The notes under the pieces: generated by a model | What the model was told of the DNA's origin: nothing | Seen by the model: only the letters and a program-made list of their open reading frames with translations | Databases searched by the model: none | Made by a program: the position numbers and the translations under genes | Assembly: GCF_023130475.1 (NCBI RefSeq) | Contig: NZ_JAKHEX010000014.1 | Span: forward strand, 1-64,000 | DNA length: 64,000 nt | Source of the DNA: Aciditerrimonas ferrireducens | GTDB lineage: Bacteria; Actinomycetota; Acidimicrobiia; Acidimicrobiales; UBA8190 | Direction: 5' to 3' | Part shown: in pieces, positions 32,591-41,186 of the stretch | How the letters are laid out: each line of letters begins with the position of its first letter | How positions within the stretch are numbered: the first letter of the stretch is position 1

Positions 32591-33244
32591 TCAGCTGGCC
32601 CGAACCGCCGGCAACGGCGTGCCGGGCCGGAGGGCGTGTCGGGGCGCGGCGCTCGCCACGGCCTGCTCGAGCCGGCGCAGACTGCTGACCCCGGCCACGG
32701 TGGCCACGACCCGCCCGCTTGGGGCCACCGCCACCAGGTCCGGAAGGCCCACGAGGCCGAGCTGTCGAGCCACGGCCTCCTGCCGATCGGCGGCCACCGG
32801 GAAGCCGACCCCGGCCTGGCGGGCGAAGGCCCAGCCGGCCGAAGGCGTGTCGTCCCCGTCGATCCCCACGAAGACGGCCCGGTCGCCGGCTCGCTGCTCC
32901 GCAGCGGCCAACCGCGCCACCTCGGGCAGGTCGGCGTGGCAGGCCACGCACCACGAGGCGAAGAACACGAGCACCACCGGTCGCCCCGCCAGGGATCCCC
33001 GCAGGGGATAGGTCACCGGGTCGGCGGCGTCGAGGCCCGTGGGCTCGAGACGCGGCAGGCTGAAACTGGCCAGCCGAAGGGTCGGGCGGCGGGGGCCGCT
33101 CGCGATCCCGACGAGCAGCACGGCCAGGACCACCAGGAGGACGGCCACCCCGACCACCAGGCGGCGAGCCCGCCGGGTCCCTTCGGCCACGGGGTGGGCC
33201 CCTGGCCCGGTCGCCGGCACCTGGCTCGCCGTCGCCGTGCTCAT
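32591..33244 (-). CDS. TlpA/ResA-like membrane thioredoxin
   Basis: A 217-residue protein anchored by one N-terminal helix (about 29-47) with a thioredoxin domain outside the membrane. The redox site is SWCVACH (Cys99, Cys102), and a cis-proline-like position is in [12 protein letters not shown]. Such proteins reduce disulfides, often during cytochrome c or oxidase maturation. It starts 13 nt after the ctaB stop, so it is likely co-transcribed with haem O synthesis, which suits a role in cytochrome oxidase assembly; this is inference. Confidence 0.8.
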   Translation of the reverse strand: MSTATASQVPATGPGAHPVAEGTRRARRLVVGVAVLLVVLAVLLVGIASGPRRPTLRLASFSLPRLEPTGLDAADPVTYPLRGSLAGRPVVLVFFASWCVACHADLPEVARLAAAEQRAGDRAVFVGIDGDDTPSAGWAFARQAGVGFPVAADRQEAVARQLGLVGLPDLVAVAPSGRVVATVAGVSSLRRLEQAVASAAPRHALRPGTPLPAVRAS

Positions 33245-33257
33245 CGCCGCCGGGGCC

Positions 33258-34169
33258 TCACCAGTGGATCCGGACCACCGTGTCCAGGGCCATGGCGGCG
33301 AAGAGCACGGTGACGTAGCTGATCGAAGCGTGGAAGACCGCCATGGCCCGCTCCGTGCTGGGGCGGGCCAGGAGCCGCCAGGCCAACCAGCAGAAGCCCA
33401 GCCCGTCCAGCCCGGCGACCACACCGAAGAGCACCCCCATGTGGGCGTCCCACGCGAACAGGCCGGTCACCACGAGCAACGCCAGGGTGTAGGCCAGGAT
33501 CTGCCGGGCGACCTGGGGGACCGACCGGACGGCCGGCAGCATGGGGACCTCGACGGCCCGGTAGTCCTCCCGGTAGCGAATGGCCAGGGCCCAGAAGTGG
33601 GGCGGGGTCCAGAGGAAGATGAGGGCGAAGAGCAACAGGGGCGGCCAGGCCAGGTGGCCGGTCACCGCCGCCCACCCGACCAGGACCGGCACGGCCCCGG
33701 CGGCCCCCCCGATGACGATGTTCTGGCTCGAGGTCCGCTTCAGCCAGAGGGTGTAGACGAAGACGTAGAACGCAGTGGCCGCGAGGGCCAGGACCGCCGA
33801 GAGCAGGTTGACCGCCAGGGTCAGCTCCACGAAGGCCAGCACCTCGAGGGTCACCGCGAAGACCAGGGCGGCCCGAGGGGTCACCACCCCGGTGACCAAG
33901 GGCCGCTGCTTCGTCCGCTGCATCACCCGGTCGATGTCCTGGTCGACCACCATGTTGACCGCGTTGGCCCCCCCGGCGGCCAAGGACCCGCCGACCACGG
34001 TGGCCAGCATCAGCCACACGCTGGGCACCCCGCCCTTGGCGACGAACATGGTCGGCACGGTGGTGACGAGCAGCAGCTCCACGATCCGCGGCTTGGTCAG
34101 GGCCAGGTAGCCGCGGAGCTTGGCCCGCCAGGGAACGCTGCCGCCGACGGCGGCCGAGACCGAGGTCAC
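33258..34169 (-). CDS. ctaB: Protoheme IX farnesyltransferase
   Basis: A 303-residue UbiA-family membrane enzyme making haem O from haem B and farnesyl diphosphate for cytochrome oxidases. Motifs: [18 protein letters not shown], the first Asp-rich site [42 protein letters not shown], and [11 protein letters not shown] with [13 protein letters not shown]. Nine or so helices. GTG 34169 has TAGGCT 6 nt upstream, a leaderless layout. ctaA and oxidase subunits are not in the window. Confidence 0.95.
   Translation of the reverse strand: MTSVSAAVGGSVPWRAKLRGYLALTKPRIVELLLVTTVPTMFVAKGGVPSVWLMLATVVGGSLAAGGANAVNMVVDQDIDRVMQRTKQRPLVTGVVTPRAALVFAVTLEVLAFVELTLAVNLLSAVLALAATAFYVFVYTLWLKRTSSQNIVIGGAAGAVPVLVGWAAVTGHLAWPPLLLFALIFLWTPPHFWALAIRYREDYRAVEVPMLPAVRSVPQVARQILAYTLALLVVTGLFAWDAHMGVLFGVVAGLDGLGFCWLAWRLLARPSTERAMAVFHASISYVTVLFAAMALDTVVRIHW
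34076..34081 (-). other. No feature beyond ctaB coding sequence
   Basis: Placed here only to note that no internal signal was found at the start of ctaB; the promoter hexamer TAGGCT lies at 34176-34181 on the minus strand. Confidence 0.1.
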
Positions 34170-34175
34170 GGCGCT

Positions 34176-34181
34176 AGCCTA
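34176..34181 (-). promoter_or_regulatory. -10 element of ctaB
   Basis: TAGGCT on the minus strand, 6 nt before GTG 34169, as expected for a leaderless message. Confidence 0.5.
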
Positions 34182-34263
34182 CGGGCCGCCCACCCGGGCG
34201 AACAAAGCGCGAGCGTCGCGTTTTCGGGCCCGGGGCTGGGCCGAGGCGCCGAGGGCCGGCGAC

Positions 34264-34269
34264 TAGCAT
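34264..34269 (+). promoter_or_regulatory. -10 element of clpS
   Basis: TAGCAT lies 35 nt before the clpS ATG. A start near 34276 would give a short leader that contains the Shine-Dalgarno GAGGAAG. Confidence 0.4.
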
Positions 34270-34304
34270 GGCGGCGCCACCAGGCCGGGCGGCGAGGAAG
34301 AACC

Positions 34305-34622
34305 ATGGCGTCCAGCGCATCCACCGAGACCTTCCAGCCACTCCCCGATCTCGACCAGGCCCCCGACGAGCGGTCCGACGACCGCCCGGATCGACCCTGG
34401 CAGGTGGTGGTTTGGAACGACCCGGTGAACCTCATGTCCTACGTCACCTGGGTCTTCCAGAAGCTCTTCGGCTACAGCCGCGAGCGAGCGACCAAGCTCA
34501 TGCTCGACGTCCACACCAAGGGCCGCGCCGTGGTCTCCTCGGGCCCTCGGGAACGAGCCGAGCTGGACGTCTACCGGCTGCACCAGCACGGGCTCTGGGC
34601 GACCCTCGAGCAGGCGGGCTGA
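34305..34622 (+). CDS. clpS: ClpS adaptor for Clp protease
   Basis: A 105-residue N-end-rule adaptor that hands substrates to ClpA/ClpC-ClpP. The N-terminal 30 residues are flexible and acidic; the fold shows [47 protein letters not shown], with the conserved NDP and TKG motifs. ATG 34305 follows GAGGAAG. The next gene (DUF2017) starts 7 nt after its stop, the arrangement usual in actinobacteria. Confidence 0.95.
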   Translation: MASSASTETFQPLPDLDQAPDERSDDRPDRPWQVVVWNDPVNLMSYVTWVFQKLFGYSRERATKLMLDVHTKGRAVVSSGPRERAELDVYRLHQHGLWATLEQAG

Positions 34623-34629
34623 GGGCGCC

Positions 34630-35115
34630 GTGTGGCGGGCCCGGCACTTCGTGCCGGACGGCACCGGCGGGTTCCGGCCGCAGCTCCGGCGGCTCGAGCG
34701 GGCCGTCCTGGCCGACCTGCCGGACCGGGTCCTGGCCCTCATCGAGGAGCGGCACCCCGCGACCGCTCGGCTCTTCCCCGCCGCCTACCCGGCCGACCCC
34801 GAGGCCGACGCCGACTACCGCCGGGCCACGGCCGCCGAGCTCCTCGAGGCACGCCGAACCTGCCTGCGGGCCCTGGCCGAGGGGCTCCGGCAGCGGACCA
34901 TCAGCGCCGAGGAGCTCGAGGTCTGGGTGGCCGCCTTCGAGACCCTCCGCCTGGTGCTCGGCACCCAGCTGGACGTGCAGGAGGACATGACGCCCCCAGC
35001 CCCCGACGATCCCCTTGCCGCCCCCTTCGCCCTCTACCAGTTCCTGAGCCTGCTCCAGGACGAGGCAGTCCAGGCCTTGAGCGGCCTGCTGCCCGAGGAG
35101 GCGGAGGCGCCGTGA
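34630..35115 (+). CDS. DUF2017 family protein
   Basis: A 161-residue helical protein of the actinobacterial DUF2017 family, which is regularly found between clpS and other genes. LRRLERAVLADLPDRVLALI, FPAAYPADPEADADYRRATAAELLEAR and EVWVAAFETLRLVLGTQLDVQEDM are its conserved blocks. Its role is unknown; the steady link with clpS suggests proteolysis. GTG start, 7 nt after clpS; stop overlaps the next start (GTGA). Confidence 0.85.
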   Translation: MWRARHFVPDGTGGFRPQLRRLERAVLADLPDRVLALIEERHPATARLFPAAYPADPEADADYRRATAAELLEARRTCLRALAEGLRQRTISAEELEVWVAAFETLRLVLGTQLDVQEDMTPPAPDDPLAAPFALYQFLSLLQDEAVQALSGLLPEEAEAP

Positions 35116-36467
35116 GCGGTGCCCGTCTGCTGGTCGTGATGGGCTCGGGCGAGACCGCCCCGACCATGGTCAAGGTCCACCGGCGGGTCGTCCAGGCCGT
35201 CGGCAGCGACCGGCCGGGGCTCCTGCTCGACACACCCTTCGGCTTCCAGATGAACGCCGACGAGCTGGCCGAGCGGGCCGTCCGCTACTTCGCCGAGAGC
35301 GTGGGTGCCCGCCTCGAGGTGGCTGGGGTCCGCCGGCCCGAGGACCTCCAGGGCGAGGCCGGCCACGCGGCCGTCGCCCGGGTGGCGGCGGCCCCCTGGG
35401 TGTTCTCGGGCCCGGGCAGCCCGACCTACGCCCTGCGGGTCTGGCAGGGCAGCCTCCTGCCCGGCGTGCTCGTCGAGAAGCTCACCCTCGGCGGGGCCGT
35501 GACCTTCTCCTCGGCGGCCGCCTTGACCCTCGGGGCCTTCACCGTCCCGGTCTACGAGGTCTACAAGGTGGGGGAACCCCCGGCCTGGCGGGAGGGCCTC
35601 GACCTGCTGGGCCGGCTCGACCCTCGCCTACGGGTGGCCGTCGTGCCCCACTTCGACAACGCCGAGGGCGGGACCCACGACACCCGGTTCTGCTATCTTG
35701 GGGAGCCCCGCCTGGCCCGCCTCGAGGCCGACCTGCCCGAGGAGGCCTTCGTCCTCGGCATCGACGAGCACACCGCGGTCCTGATCGATCTCGAGGCCGG
35801 TCAGGTCGCCGTCGAGGGCCTCGGCGGCATGACCGTGCGGGTCCGGGGTCGGGCCGAGGTGGTCCCGGCCGGCCAGGGGCTGGCCCTGGAGGACCTCTTC
35901 CGGGTGGTCGACGACCTCCGACGGACCAGGACGGGGGCCGACAGCCCGACGCCGCCCCTTGCACCGCCGTCGACTGCTGCCGAGGCCAGACCGACGGGTG
36001 CTCCGGATCCGGCGCCGGGCCCCACCCGTGTCCCGGGGGGCAGTCCGCTGGTGTGGGCCGCCCGGGAGTACCAGGCTCGTTTCGACGAGGCCGCCCACCA
36101 GCGCGACGCCGCCGGCATGGCCCGGGCCGTGGCCGACCTGGAGGCCGAGCTGTGGGCGTGGCGGGACGACCCGAGCCAGACCGACGACCAGGACCGGGCC
36201 CGGGCCACCCTGCGGAGCCTCATCGCCGAGCTCGGCAAAGCGGCCGAGGCCGGCACCCGGGACCCGGCGGAACTCGTGGGGCCCTTCGTGGACCTCGTCC
36301 TGGCCCTGCGGGCCGAGGCCAGGGCCGCCCGCCGATTCGACCAGGCCGACACGCTCCGGGACGGCCTCCTGGCCCTCGGGGTCGAGGTGCGGGACACCCC
36401 CGACGGCGTCACCTGGCAGCTCCGCCCGGACCACTCGGGGCGCCCCTCGGGCGACGGGTGTCGGTGA
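35112..36467 (+). CDS. Cyanophycinase/S51-like domain fused to CysRS-type C-terminal domain
   Basis: A 451-residue two-domain protein. Residues 1-275 resemble peptidase S51/cyanophycinase-like amidotransferases: LLVVMGSGETAPTM, WVFSGPGSPTYAL, VTFSSAAALTLGAF at the nucleophile elbow position, and VLGIDEHTAVLIDL. A Pro/Thr/Ala linker (about 280-320) follows. Residues 390-440 (FVDLVLALRAEARAARRFDQADTLRDGLLALGVEVRD, then TPDGVTWQL) match the C-terminal helical domain of cysteinyl-tRNA synthetase that recognises tRNA. The combination suggests a tRNA- or amino-acid-linked function, but none can be assigned. It is coupled to the DUF2017 gene by a GTGA overlap. Confidence 0.75.
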   Translation: MSGARLLVVMGSGETAPTMVKVHRRVVQAVGSDRPGLLLDTPFGFQMNADELAERAVRYFAESVGARLEVAGVRRPEDLQGEAGHAAVARVAAAPWVFSGPGSPTYALRVWQGSLLPGVLVEKLTLGGAVTFSSAAALTLGAFTVPVYEVYKVGEPPAWREGLDLLGRLDPRLRVAVVPHFDNAEGGTHDTRFCYLGEPRLARLEADLPEEAFVLGIDEHTAVLIDLEAGQVAVEGLGGMTVRVRGRAEVVPAGQGLALEDLFRVVDDLRRTRTGADSPTPPLAPPSTAAEARPTGAPDPAPGPTRVPGGSPLVWAAREYQARFDEAAHQRDAAGMARAVADLEAELWAWRDDPSQTDDQDRARATLRSLIAELGKAAEAGTRDPAELVGPFVDLVLALRAEARAARRFDQADTLRDGLLALGVEVRDTPDGVTWQLRPDHSGRPSGDGCR

Positions 36468-36612
36468 GGGAGCGAGCGACCAGGGCACCCTGCCTCGGCG
36501 TTGTGGAGTTTGTGTGAATCAACGCTCACCGGTGGCCTCGAACGGGTCAGGTCGGGCCCGACGGTAGGACCCCGCCGAGCTGGTAACCTGCGAGGGCTCG
36601 ACAACCGGTCCT
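36468..36612. other. Promoter region of the tRNA cluster
   Basis: No gene is seen. TAACCT at 36584-36589 could be the -10 element of the tRNA transcript; a start near 36596 would precede the tRNA-Glu remnant by about 17 nt. Confidence 0.35.
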
Positions 36613-36650
36613 GCCCCCATCGTCTAGCGGCCGAGGACGCCGCCCTTTCA
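36613..36650 (+). pseudogene. 5' half of tRNA-Glu (UUC), truncated
   Basis: GCCCCCATCGTCTAGCGGCC and the following D arm and 5' anticodon stem (CCGCC), with loop CTTTCAA carrying TTC, match bacterial tRNA-Glu. After position 36651 the expected GGCGG stem, T arm and TGGGGGC acceptor strand do not follow in register: GGCGG appears only 8 nt late at 36659 and no complement of GCCCCCA exists before tRNA-Asp. A working tRNA-Glu must be elsewhere in the genome. Confidence 0.65.
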
Positions 36651-36680
36651 ACCAGGCTGGCGGCCGGGTCGACGACACAG

Positions 36681-36755
36681 GGTCCTGTGGTGCAGTTTGG
36701 AGTGCACGCCGGCCTGTCAAGCCGGAGGTCGCGGGTTCAAATCCCGTCAGGACCG
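36681..36755 (+). tRNA. tRNA-Asp (GTC)
   Basis: Complete cloverleaf: acceptor GGTCCTG/CAGGACC, discriminator G, anticodon loop CTGTCAA with GTC, T arm GCGGGTTCAAATCCCGT. CCA is not encoded. Second member of a Glu-Asp-Phe cluster. Confidence 0.95.
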
Positions 36756-36810
36756 CGGGAGGGGCGGCCTGGCCGCCTCGCCGGTGGCCCGGGCATCCCG
36801 GGTCGCAGCT

Positions 36811-36883
36811 GGTCGGGTAGCTCAGTTGGCAGAGCGTCCGCCTGAAAAGCGGAAGGTCACCGGATCGATGCCGGTCCCGACCA
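36811..36883 (+). tRNA. tRNA-Phe (GAA)
   Basis: Complete cloverleaf: acceptor GGTCGGG/CCCGACC, discriminator A, D arm GCTCAGTTGGCAGAGC, anticodon loop CTGAAAA with GAA. The T loop reads ATCGATG between CCGG and CCGG, so the nearly universal T54 is replaced by A. CCA is not encoded. Confidence 0.93.
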
Positions 36884-36964
36884 CGAGGGGCCCCACGGGC
36901 GCGCCGGGGTGACCAGCGAGGACATCCGGCGTGGGCAGGGCGGCGTGCCGGGCTGGGCCCGCAT

Positions 36965-37606
36965 TCAGGACGGGCTCGGCCGGGCGGGCTCGTCGAAGGG
37001 GAAGCCGAGGTCGGGTGCGCCGAGGAGCGCGGCGAACGGTACGCCGTGGTCGGCCAGGAGGTCCCGGGCGGCGCCCCCGCGGTCGACGACGGCGATGGCC
37101 AGGAGGACCTCGGCGCCGGCTGCCCGGACGGCCTCGACCGCCTGGAGGAGGGAGGTGCCCCGGGTGACGGTGTCCTCGGTCACGACGACCCGGTCGCCGG
37201 GGTCGAGCGCGCCGGCGATCCGCCCGCCGCCCCCGTGGTCCTTGACCTCCTTGCGGACGCTGAACGCCTTGAGGGGCCGGCCGGTCGCGTTCCCGAGGGC
37301 CGCGGTGGCGAAGGCCACGGGGTCGGCCCCCATGGTGAGGCCCCCGATGGCCGTGGTGGTCGGCGGGAGGAGGGCGAGGACCCCGCGGGCGACGAGCAGC
37401 ATGCCCGCTGGTCGGCAGACGGTCTGCTTCGCGTCGATGAACCAGGTGGAGGACCGGCCGGACTTCAAGACGAACTGGCCGGTGCGAACGGCGTGTTCCC
37501 GGAGGTGGGCGACGAGGGCGGGGCGGAGCGCTTCGAGCGGCAGGGCCCCAGGGTCGAGGGCGACGCCGCGCTGCGCTCCGCCCGGGTTCGGGGTGCTCAG
37601 TGCCAC
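36965..37606 (-). CDS. pyrE: Orotate phosphoribosyltransferase
   Basis: A 213-residue pyrimidine enzyme joining orotate and PRPP to OMP. GQFVLKSGRSSTWFIDAKQT is the OPRT N-terminus, FSVRKEVKDHGGGGRIAG carries the catalytic lysine loop, and VVVTEDTVTRGTSLLQAVE is the PRPP-binding motif. GTG 37606 follows GGAGG and overlaps the purM end by 10 nt, so it is the last gene of purF-purM-pyrE, linking pyrimidine and purine supply. Confidence 0.93.
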   Translation of the reverse strand: MALSTPNPGGAQRGVALDPGALPLEALRPALVAHLREHAVRTGQFVLKSGRSSTWFIDAKQTVCRPAGMLLVARGVLALLPPTTTAIGGLTMGADPVAFATAALGNATGRPLKAFSVRKEVKDHGGGGRIAGALDPGDRVVVTEDTVTRGTSLLQAVEAVRAAGAEVLLAIAVVDRGGAARDLLADHGVPFAALLGAPDLGFPFDEPARPSPS

Positions 37607-38661
37607 GAGCCCTCCAGGTGGACCTGGCGGTCCCCGGGGCGGACCTCGCCGACCACCTGGGCGGGGGTGTCGGCGCCGTGCAGGACGTCGAGCACGGCCT
37701 CGGCGGCCTGGGGGGCCACGACGAGGACCATGCCGAGGCCGAGGTTGAAGACCTGGGCCATCTCGGGGTCCTCGACCGGCCCGAGCCGGGCGATCTCGTC
37801 GAAGATCCGGGGGACCGGCCAGCGGCCGAGCAGCACCCGGCCCTCGAGGTCAGGTGGCAGCACCCGGCGGAGGTTCCCGGGGATGCCCCCGCCGGTGATG
37901 TGGGCCGCGGCGTGGATCGCGCCCGGGTGGGCCCGGAGGGCGGCGAGGACGGCCGGGGCGTAGATGCGGGACGGCTCGAGGAGCTCCTCGCCGAGGCTGC
38001 GGTGGGCGCCGGGCCAGGCCGGCGCCTGGAGGTCCCGGCCGGCCCGCTCGAGGAGGACGGCCCGAGCGAGGCTGTAACCGTTGGAGCGGAGCCCCGGGGA
38101 GTGGAGGCCGACGAGGAGGTCGCCGGCTCGGACCCGTTCGGGACCGAGCTGCTGGCCCTCCTCGAGCACCCCGACGGCGAACCCGGCGAGGTCGAGCTCC
38201 CCGGGGGGCAGGACACCGGGGTGCTCGGCGGTCTCCCCGCCGAGCAGGGCGCAGCCGGCCCGCCGACAACCCTCGGCGACCCCGGAGACGACCTCGGCCA
38301 CCTGCTCGGGGTCGAGGCGGCCGACGGCCAGGTAGTCGAGGAGGAAGAGGGGTTCGGCACCCAGGCAGACCAGGTCGTCGACGCACATGGCCACGAGGTC
38401 CTGGCCGATGCTGCGGAGCTGGCCGACGGCCAGGGCCACCTGGAGCTTCGTGCCGACCCCGTCGGTCGAGGCGACGAGCAGGGGCCGCTGGTAGCGGCCG
38501 GGGGGGAGGGCGAAGCAGCCGCCGAACCCGCCGATGCCCCCGCGGACCTCGGGCCGCCAGGTGGTGGCGGCCAGCGGGGCGATCCGGGCCACCGCCTCCT
38601 CGCCAGCAGCGATGTCGACCCCGGCCTGGCGGTAGTCCATGGGGCCCGGCCCGGGGCTCAC
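37597..38661 (-). CDS. purM: Phosphoribosylformylglycinamidine cyclo-ligase (AIR synthetase)
   Basis: A 354-residue enzyme of the fifth purine step. YRQAGVDIAAG at the start, STDGVGTKLQVA, CVDDLVCLGAEPLFLLDYLA, LLGGETAEHPGV and HITGGGIPGNLRRVLP are typical PurM motifs with the ATP site. GTG 38661 is used because GGGAG precedes it and it overlaps the purF stop (GTGA); ATG 38640, used by homology alone, has no ribosome site. Middle gene of purF-purM-pyrE. Confidence 0.93.
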   Translation of the reverse strand: MSPGPGPMDYRQAGVDIAAGEEAVARIAPLAATTWRPEVRGGIGGFGGCFALPPGRYQRPLLVASTDGVGTKLQVALAVGQLRSIGQDLVAMCVDDLVCLGAEPLFLLDYLAVGRLDPEQVAEVVSGVAEGCRRAGCALLGGETAEHPGVLPPGELDLAGFAVGVLEEGQQLGPERVRAGDLLVGLHSPGLRSNGYSLARAVLLERAGRDLQAPAWPGAHRSLGEELLEPSRIYAPAVLAALRAHPGAIHAAAHITGGGIPGNLRRVLPPDLEGRVLLGRWPVPRIFDEIARLGPVEDPEMAQVFNLGLGMVLVVAPQAAEAVLDVLHGADTPAQVVGEVRPGDRQVHLEGSWH

Positions 38662-40139
38662 CGGCGGGCTCCCACGGTGGCGCCCGGCACCGGGTCCGCC
38701 AAGGGGGGCGGCTCGGGGTAGCGGCCCGTCAGGCAGGCGGTGCAGAAGCCGGCGCCGGGGACGTCGATGGCGGCCAGGAGGTCCTCGAGGGACAGGTAGG
38801 CAAGACTGTCGACCCCGAGGTGGGCGGCGATGCCGGGCAGGTCGAGCCGGGCGGCCAGGAGCTCGTCGCGCTCGGGGATGTCGATGCCGTAGAAGCAAGG
38901 CCAGGCGAGGGGTGGGGAGGAGACCCGCAGGTGGACCTCCCTCGCCCCGGCTTCCCGGAGCATGGCCACGACGGCCCGTTGGGTGGTGCCGCGGACCACG
39001 GAGTCGTCGACGACGACGACCCGCTTCCCGGCCAGGCTCTCCCGCAGGGGGTTCAGCTTCCGGCGGACCCCGGCGGCCCGGGCCTGCTGGCCGGGGGTGA
39101 TGAAGGTCCGGCCGATGTAGCGGTTCTTCACCAGGCCGTGGCCGAAGGGGATGCCGCTGGCCACGGCGTAGCCTTCGGCGGCCGGCACCCCGGACTCGGG
39201 CACCCCGATAACCAGGTCGGCGGCCACCGGCTCGGCGGCCGCCAGCCGCTGGCCCATGCGCCGGCGGGCCCCGTGGACCTCCCGGCCGAGCAGCTGGGCG
39301 TCGGGTCGGGCGAAGTAGACGAGCTCGAAGATGCAGAGGCTGGGCGAGCGCTCCCCGGGCGGCACGAGGGGGAGGGACCGGGGACCCTGCTGGTCGAGCA
39401 CGACGAGTTCCCCGGGCTCGACGTCCCGGACGACGTCGGCTCCGACGATGTCGAGGGCGGGGGTCTCCGAGGCCACCACCCAGCCGGCGGGCTCCTCGGG
39501 CGGGCCGAGCCGTCCGAGGCTGAGGGGCCGGAACCCGTGGGGGTCCCGGACGGCGTAGACCCGCTGACGGTCCGCGAGGACCAGGGAGTAGGCGCCCCGG
39601 ACCGCCGGGAGGACCGCCTGGAGGGCGAGGGCCAGGGGCGGCCAGGCCGGCCCCGCGCCGGGCTGGCCCGTCGAGTCGGCCACCCCCGAGGGGTCGTCGG
39701 CCAGGTCCCGGCCCTCGAGCTCGCGGGCGAGGAGCTCGGCCAGGACGTCGGTGTCCGAGGTCGCCATCCCCGGCAGCATGCCGGCCCGGCCGGCCAGTTC
39801 GGCGGTGTTCGTCAGGTTGCCGTTGTGGGCCAGGGCGAAGCCGGCGGGACCCACCGCCCGGAAGAGGGGCTGGGCCTGGCGCCACTCGGAGCGGCCGGCC
39901 GTGGAGTAGCGGGTGTGGCCGATGGCCACGCTGCCGGGCAGACCGGCGACGGTCCGCTCGTCGAAGACGGCGGTGACCAGGCCCATGTCCTTCACGACGG
40001 TGATCGACTGGCCGTCGCTCACCGCCATGCCGGCGGACTCCTGGCCACGGTGCTGGAGGGCGTAGAGGCCGTCGAAGGTCAGGGGGGCCACGTCCCGGCC
40101 CGGGGCCACGACGCCGAAGACGCCACAGGATTCCTTCAC
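38658..40139 (-). CDS. purF: Amidophosphoribosyltransferase
   Basis: A 493-residue enzyme of the first committed purine step. The catalytic cysteine is Cys5 in the N-terminal VKESCGVFGV, to be exposed after removal of four residues. Glutaminase motifs LQHRGQESAGMAV and IGHTRYSTAG follow; the PRPP motif is VVVVDDSVVRGTTQRAVV, and cysteines in the C-terminal part could hold a 4Fe-4S cluster. GTG 40139 is the start. It leads the purF-purM-pyrE operon and is divergent from the PHP gene. Confidence 0.95.
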   Translation of the reverse strand: MKESCGVFGVVAPGRDVAPLTFDGLYALQHRGQESAGMAVSDGQSITVVKDMGLVTAVFDERTVAGLPGSVAIGHTRYSTAGRSEWRQAQPLFRAVGPAGFALAHNGNLTNTAELAGRAGMLPGMATSDTDVLAELLARELEGRDLADDPSGVADSTGQPGAGPAWPPLALALQAVLPAVRGAYSLVLADRQRVYAVRDPHGFRPLSLGRLGPPEEPAGWVVASETPALDIVGADVVRDVEPGELVVLDQQGPRSLPLVPPGERSPSLCIFELVYFARPDAQLLGREVHGARRRMGQRLAAAEPVAADLVIGVPESGVPAAEGYAVASGIPFGHGLVKNRYIGRTFITPGQQARAAGVRRKLNPLRESLAGKRVVVVDDSVVRGTTQRAVVAMLREAGAREVHLRVSSPPLAWPCFYGIDIPERDELLAARLDLPGIAAHLGVDSLAYLSLEDLLAAIDVPGAGFCTACLTGRYPEPPPLADPVPGATVGARR

Positions 40140-40263
40140 TCGTCCCTCACCGTCTCGTGCCGGCGCCCGTCGGTCCCAGCGCCGTGCCGACCCGTCCGGG
40201 CCGTCGCCGGGCCGGGCCGAGATCCTACCGGCCCCGAGCCGCTACGGTCCGGGCGGTGGCCCG
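40140..40263. promoter_or_regulatory. Divergent promoter region of purF and the PHP gene
   Basis: This 124-bp gap must hold both promoters. On the plus strand TACGGT (40243-40248) could be the -10 element for the PHP gene, 15 nt before its ATG. I see no purine riboswitch or clear PurR-type palindrome. Confidence 0.35.
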
Positions 40264-41133
40264 ATGATCGATCTCCACACCCACTCGACGGTCTCCGACG
40301 GGAGCGAGCCGCCGGCCCAGGTCGTCCGCCTGGCGGCCGCCGCCGGCCTGCGGGCCGTCGCCTTGACCGACCACGACCGCTTCGACGGCCTGGCCGAGGC
40401 CGGGGCCGAGGCGGCCCGGCTCGGCGTCGAGCTGGTGCCGGGCTGCGAGGTGTCGTGCCGGGGGCCAGGGGACCCGGCGAGCGCGGCGGGCAGCGCCCAC
40501 GTGCTGGTGTACTTCCCCGACGAGGACGGCCCCCTGTCGGCGACGCTCGCCACCTTGCGCCGCAACCGGGAGGACCGCAACCGCCGCCTGGTGGCCCGAC
40601 TGGTCGAGCTCGGCCTGCCCGTCACCTGGGAGGAGGTCGTGGCCGAGGCCGGCGGCGAGGACGGCCTCGGGCGGCCCCACGTGGCCGCGGTGCTGGTGCG
40701 CCACGGGGTGGTCGGCTCCATCCAGGAGGCCTTCGACCGCTACCTGGGGCCCGGCGGGGCGGCCTACCTGCCGAAGGACAACCTGGGCCTGCCCGAGGTG
40801 GCGCGCCTGGCAGCCGCCTCTGGCGGCCTGTGCGTCCTGGCCCATCCCCTCAGCCTGGGGCTCCCCGAGGCCACCCTGGCCCGGTTCCTCGAGGACCTGG
40901 CCAGCTTGGGGTTCGCCGGGGCCGAGGCCTTCTACGGCCGCTACCGGCCCGAGGAGCGCCGGCTGCTCGAGCGCCTGGCCCGGCGAGCGGGCCTGGTGCC
41001 GACCGGCGGGTCGGACTTCCACGGGACCTACAAGCCGGACCTGGCGGTCGGGACGGGCCAGGGGGACCTGGCGGTCCCCGACTGGTGCCTCGAGGAGCTC
41101 CTGGCCCGCCGCCCTGCTCGCCCCCGGGGCTGA
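40264..41133 (+). CDS. PHP-domain phosphoesterase (TrpH/YciV type)
   Basis: A 289-residue PHP enzyme. Metal motifs are HTHSTVSDG (near residue 5), LTDHDRFDGL, GCEVSC, GRPHVA, AHPLSLG and GSDFHG. Enzymes of this type are 3',5'-nucleoside bisphosphate phosphatases or 5'-3' exonucleases on short RNA. ATG 40264 is the only good start. It lies alone on the plus strand between two purine runs, its end facing the purL end. Confidence 0.88.
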   Translation: MIDLHTHSTVSDGSEPPAQVVRLAAAAGLRAVALTDHDRFDGLAEAGAEAARLGVELVPGCEVSCRGPGDPASAAGSAHVLVYFPDEDGPLSATLATLRRNREDRNRRLVARLVELGLPVTWEEVVAEAGGEDGLGRPHVAAVLVRHGVVGSIQEAFDRYLGPGGAAYLPKDNLGLPEVARLAAASGGLCVLAHPLSLGLPEATLARFLEDLASLGFAGAEAFYGRYRPEERRLLERLARRAGLVPTGGSDFHGTYKPDLAVGTGQGDLAVPDWCLEELLARRPARPRG

Positions 41134-41186
41134 ACCGGCCCGGCCCCGACGGACCCACGGGTGCGGCTGCGGTGCTGCGCCCCGGG

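Noticed and set aside
34076-34081. Extra promoter inside ctaB
   Set aside because: No -10 or -35 match was found there; the entry at this position carries no biological claim.
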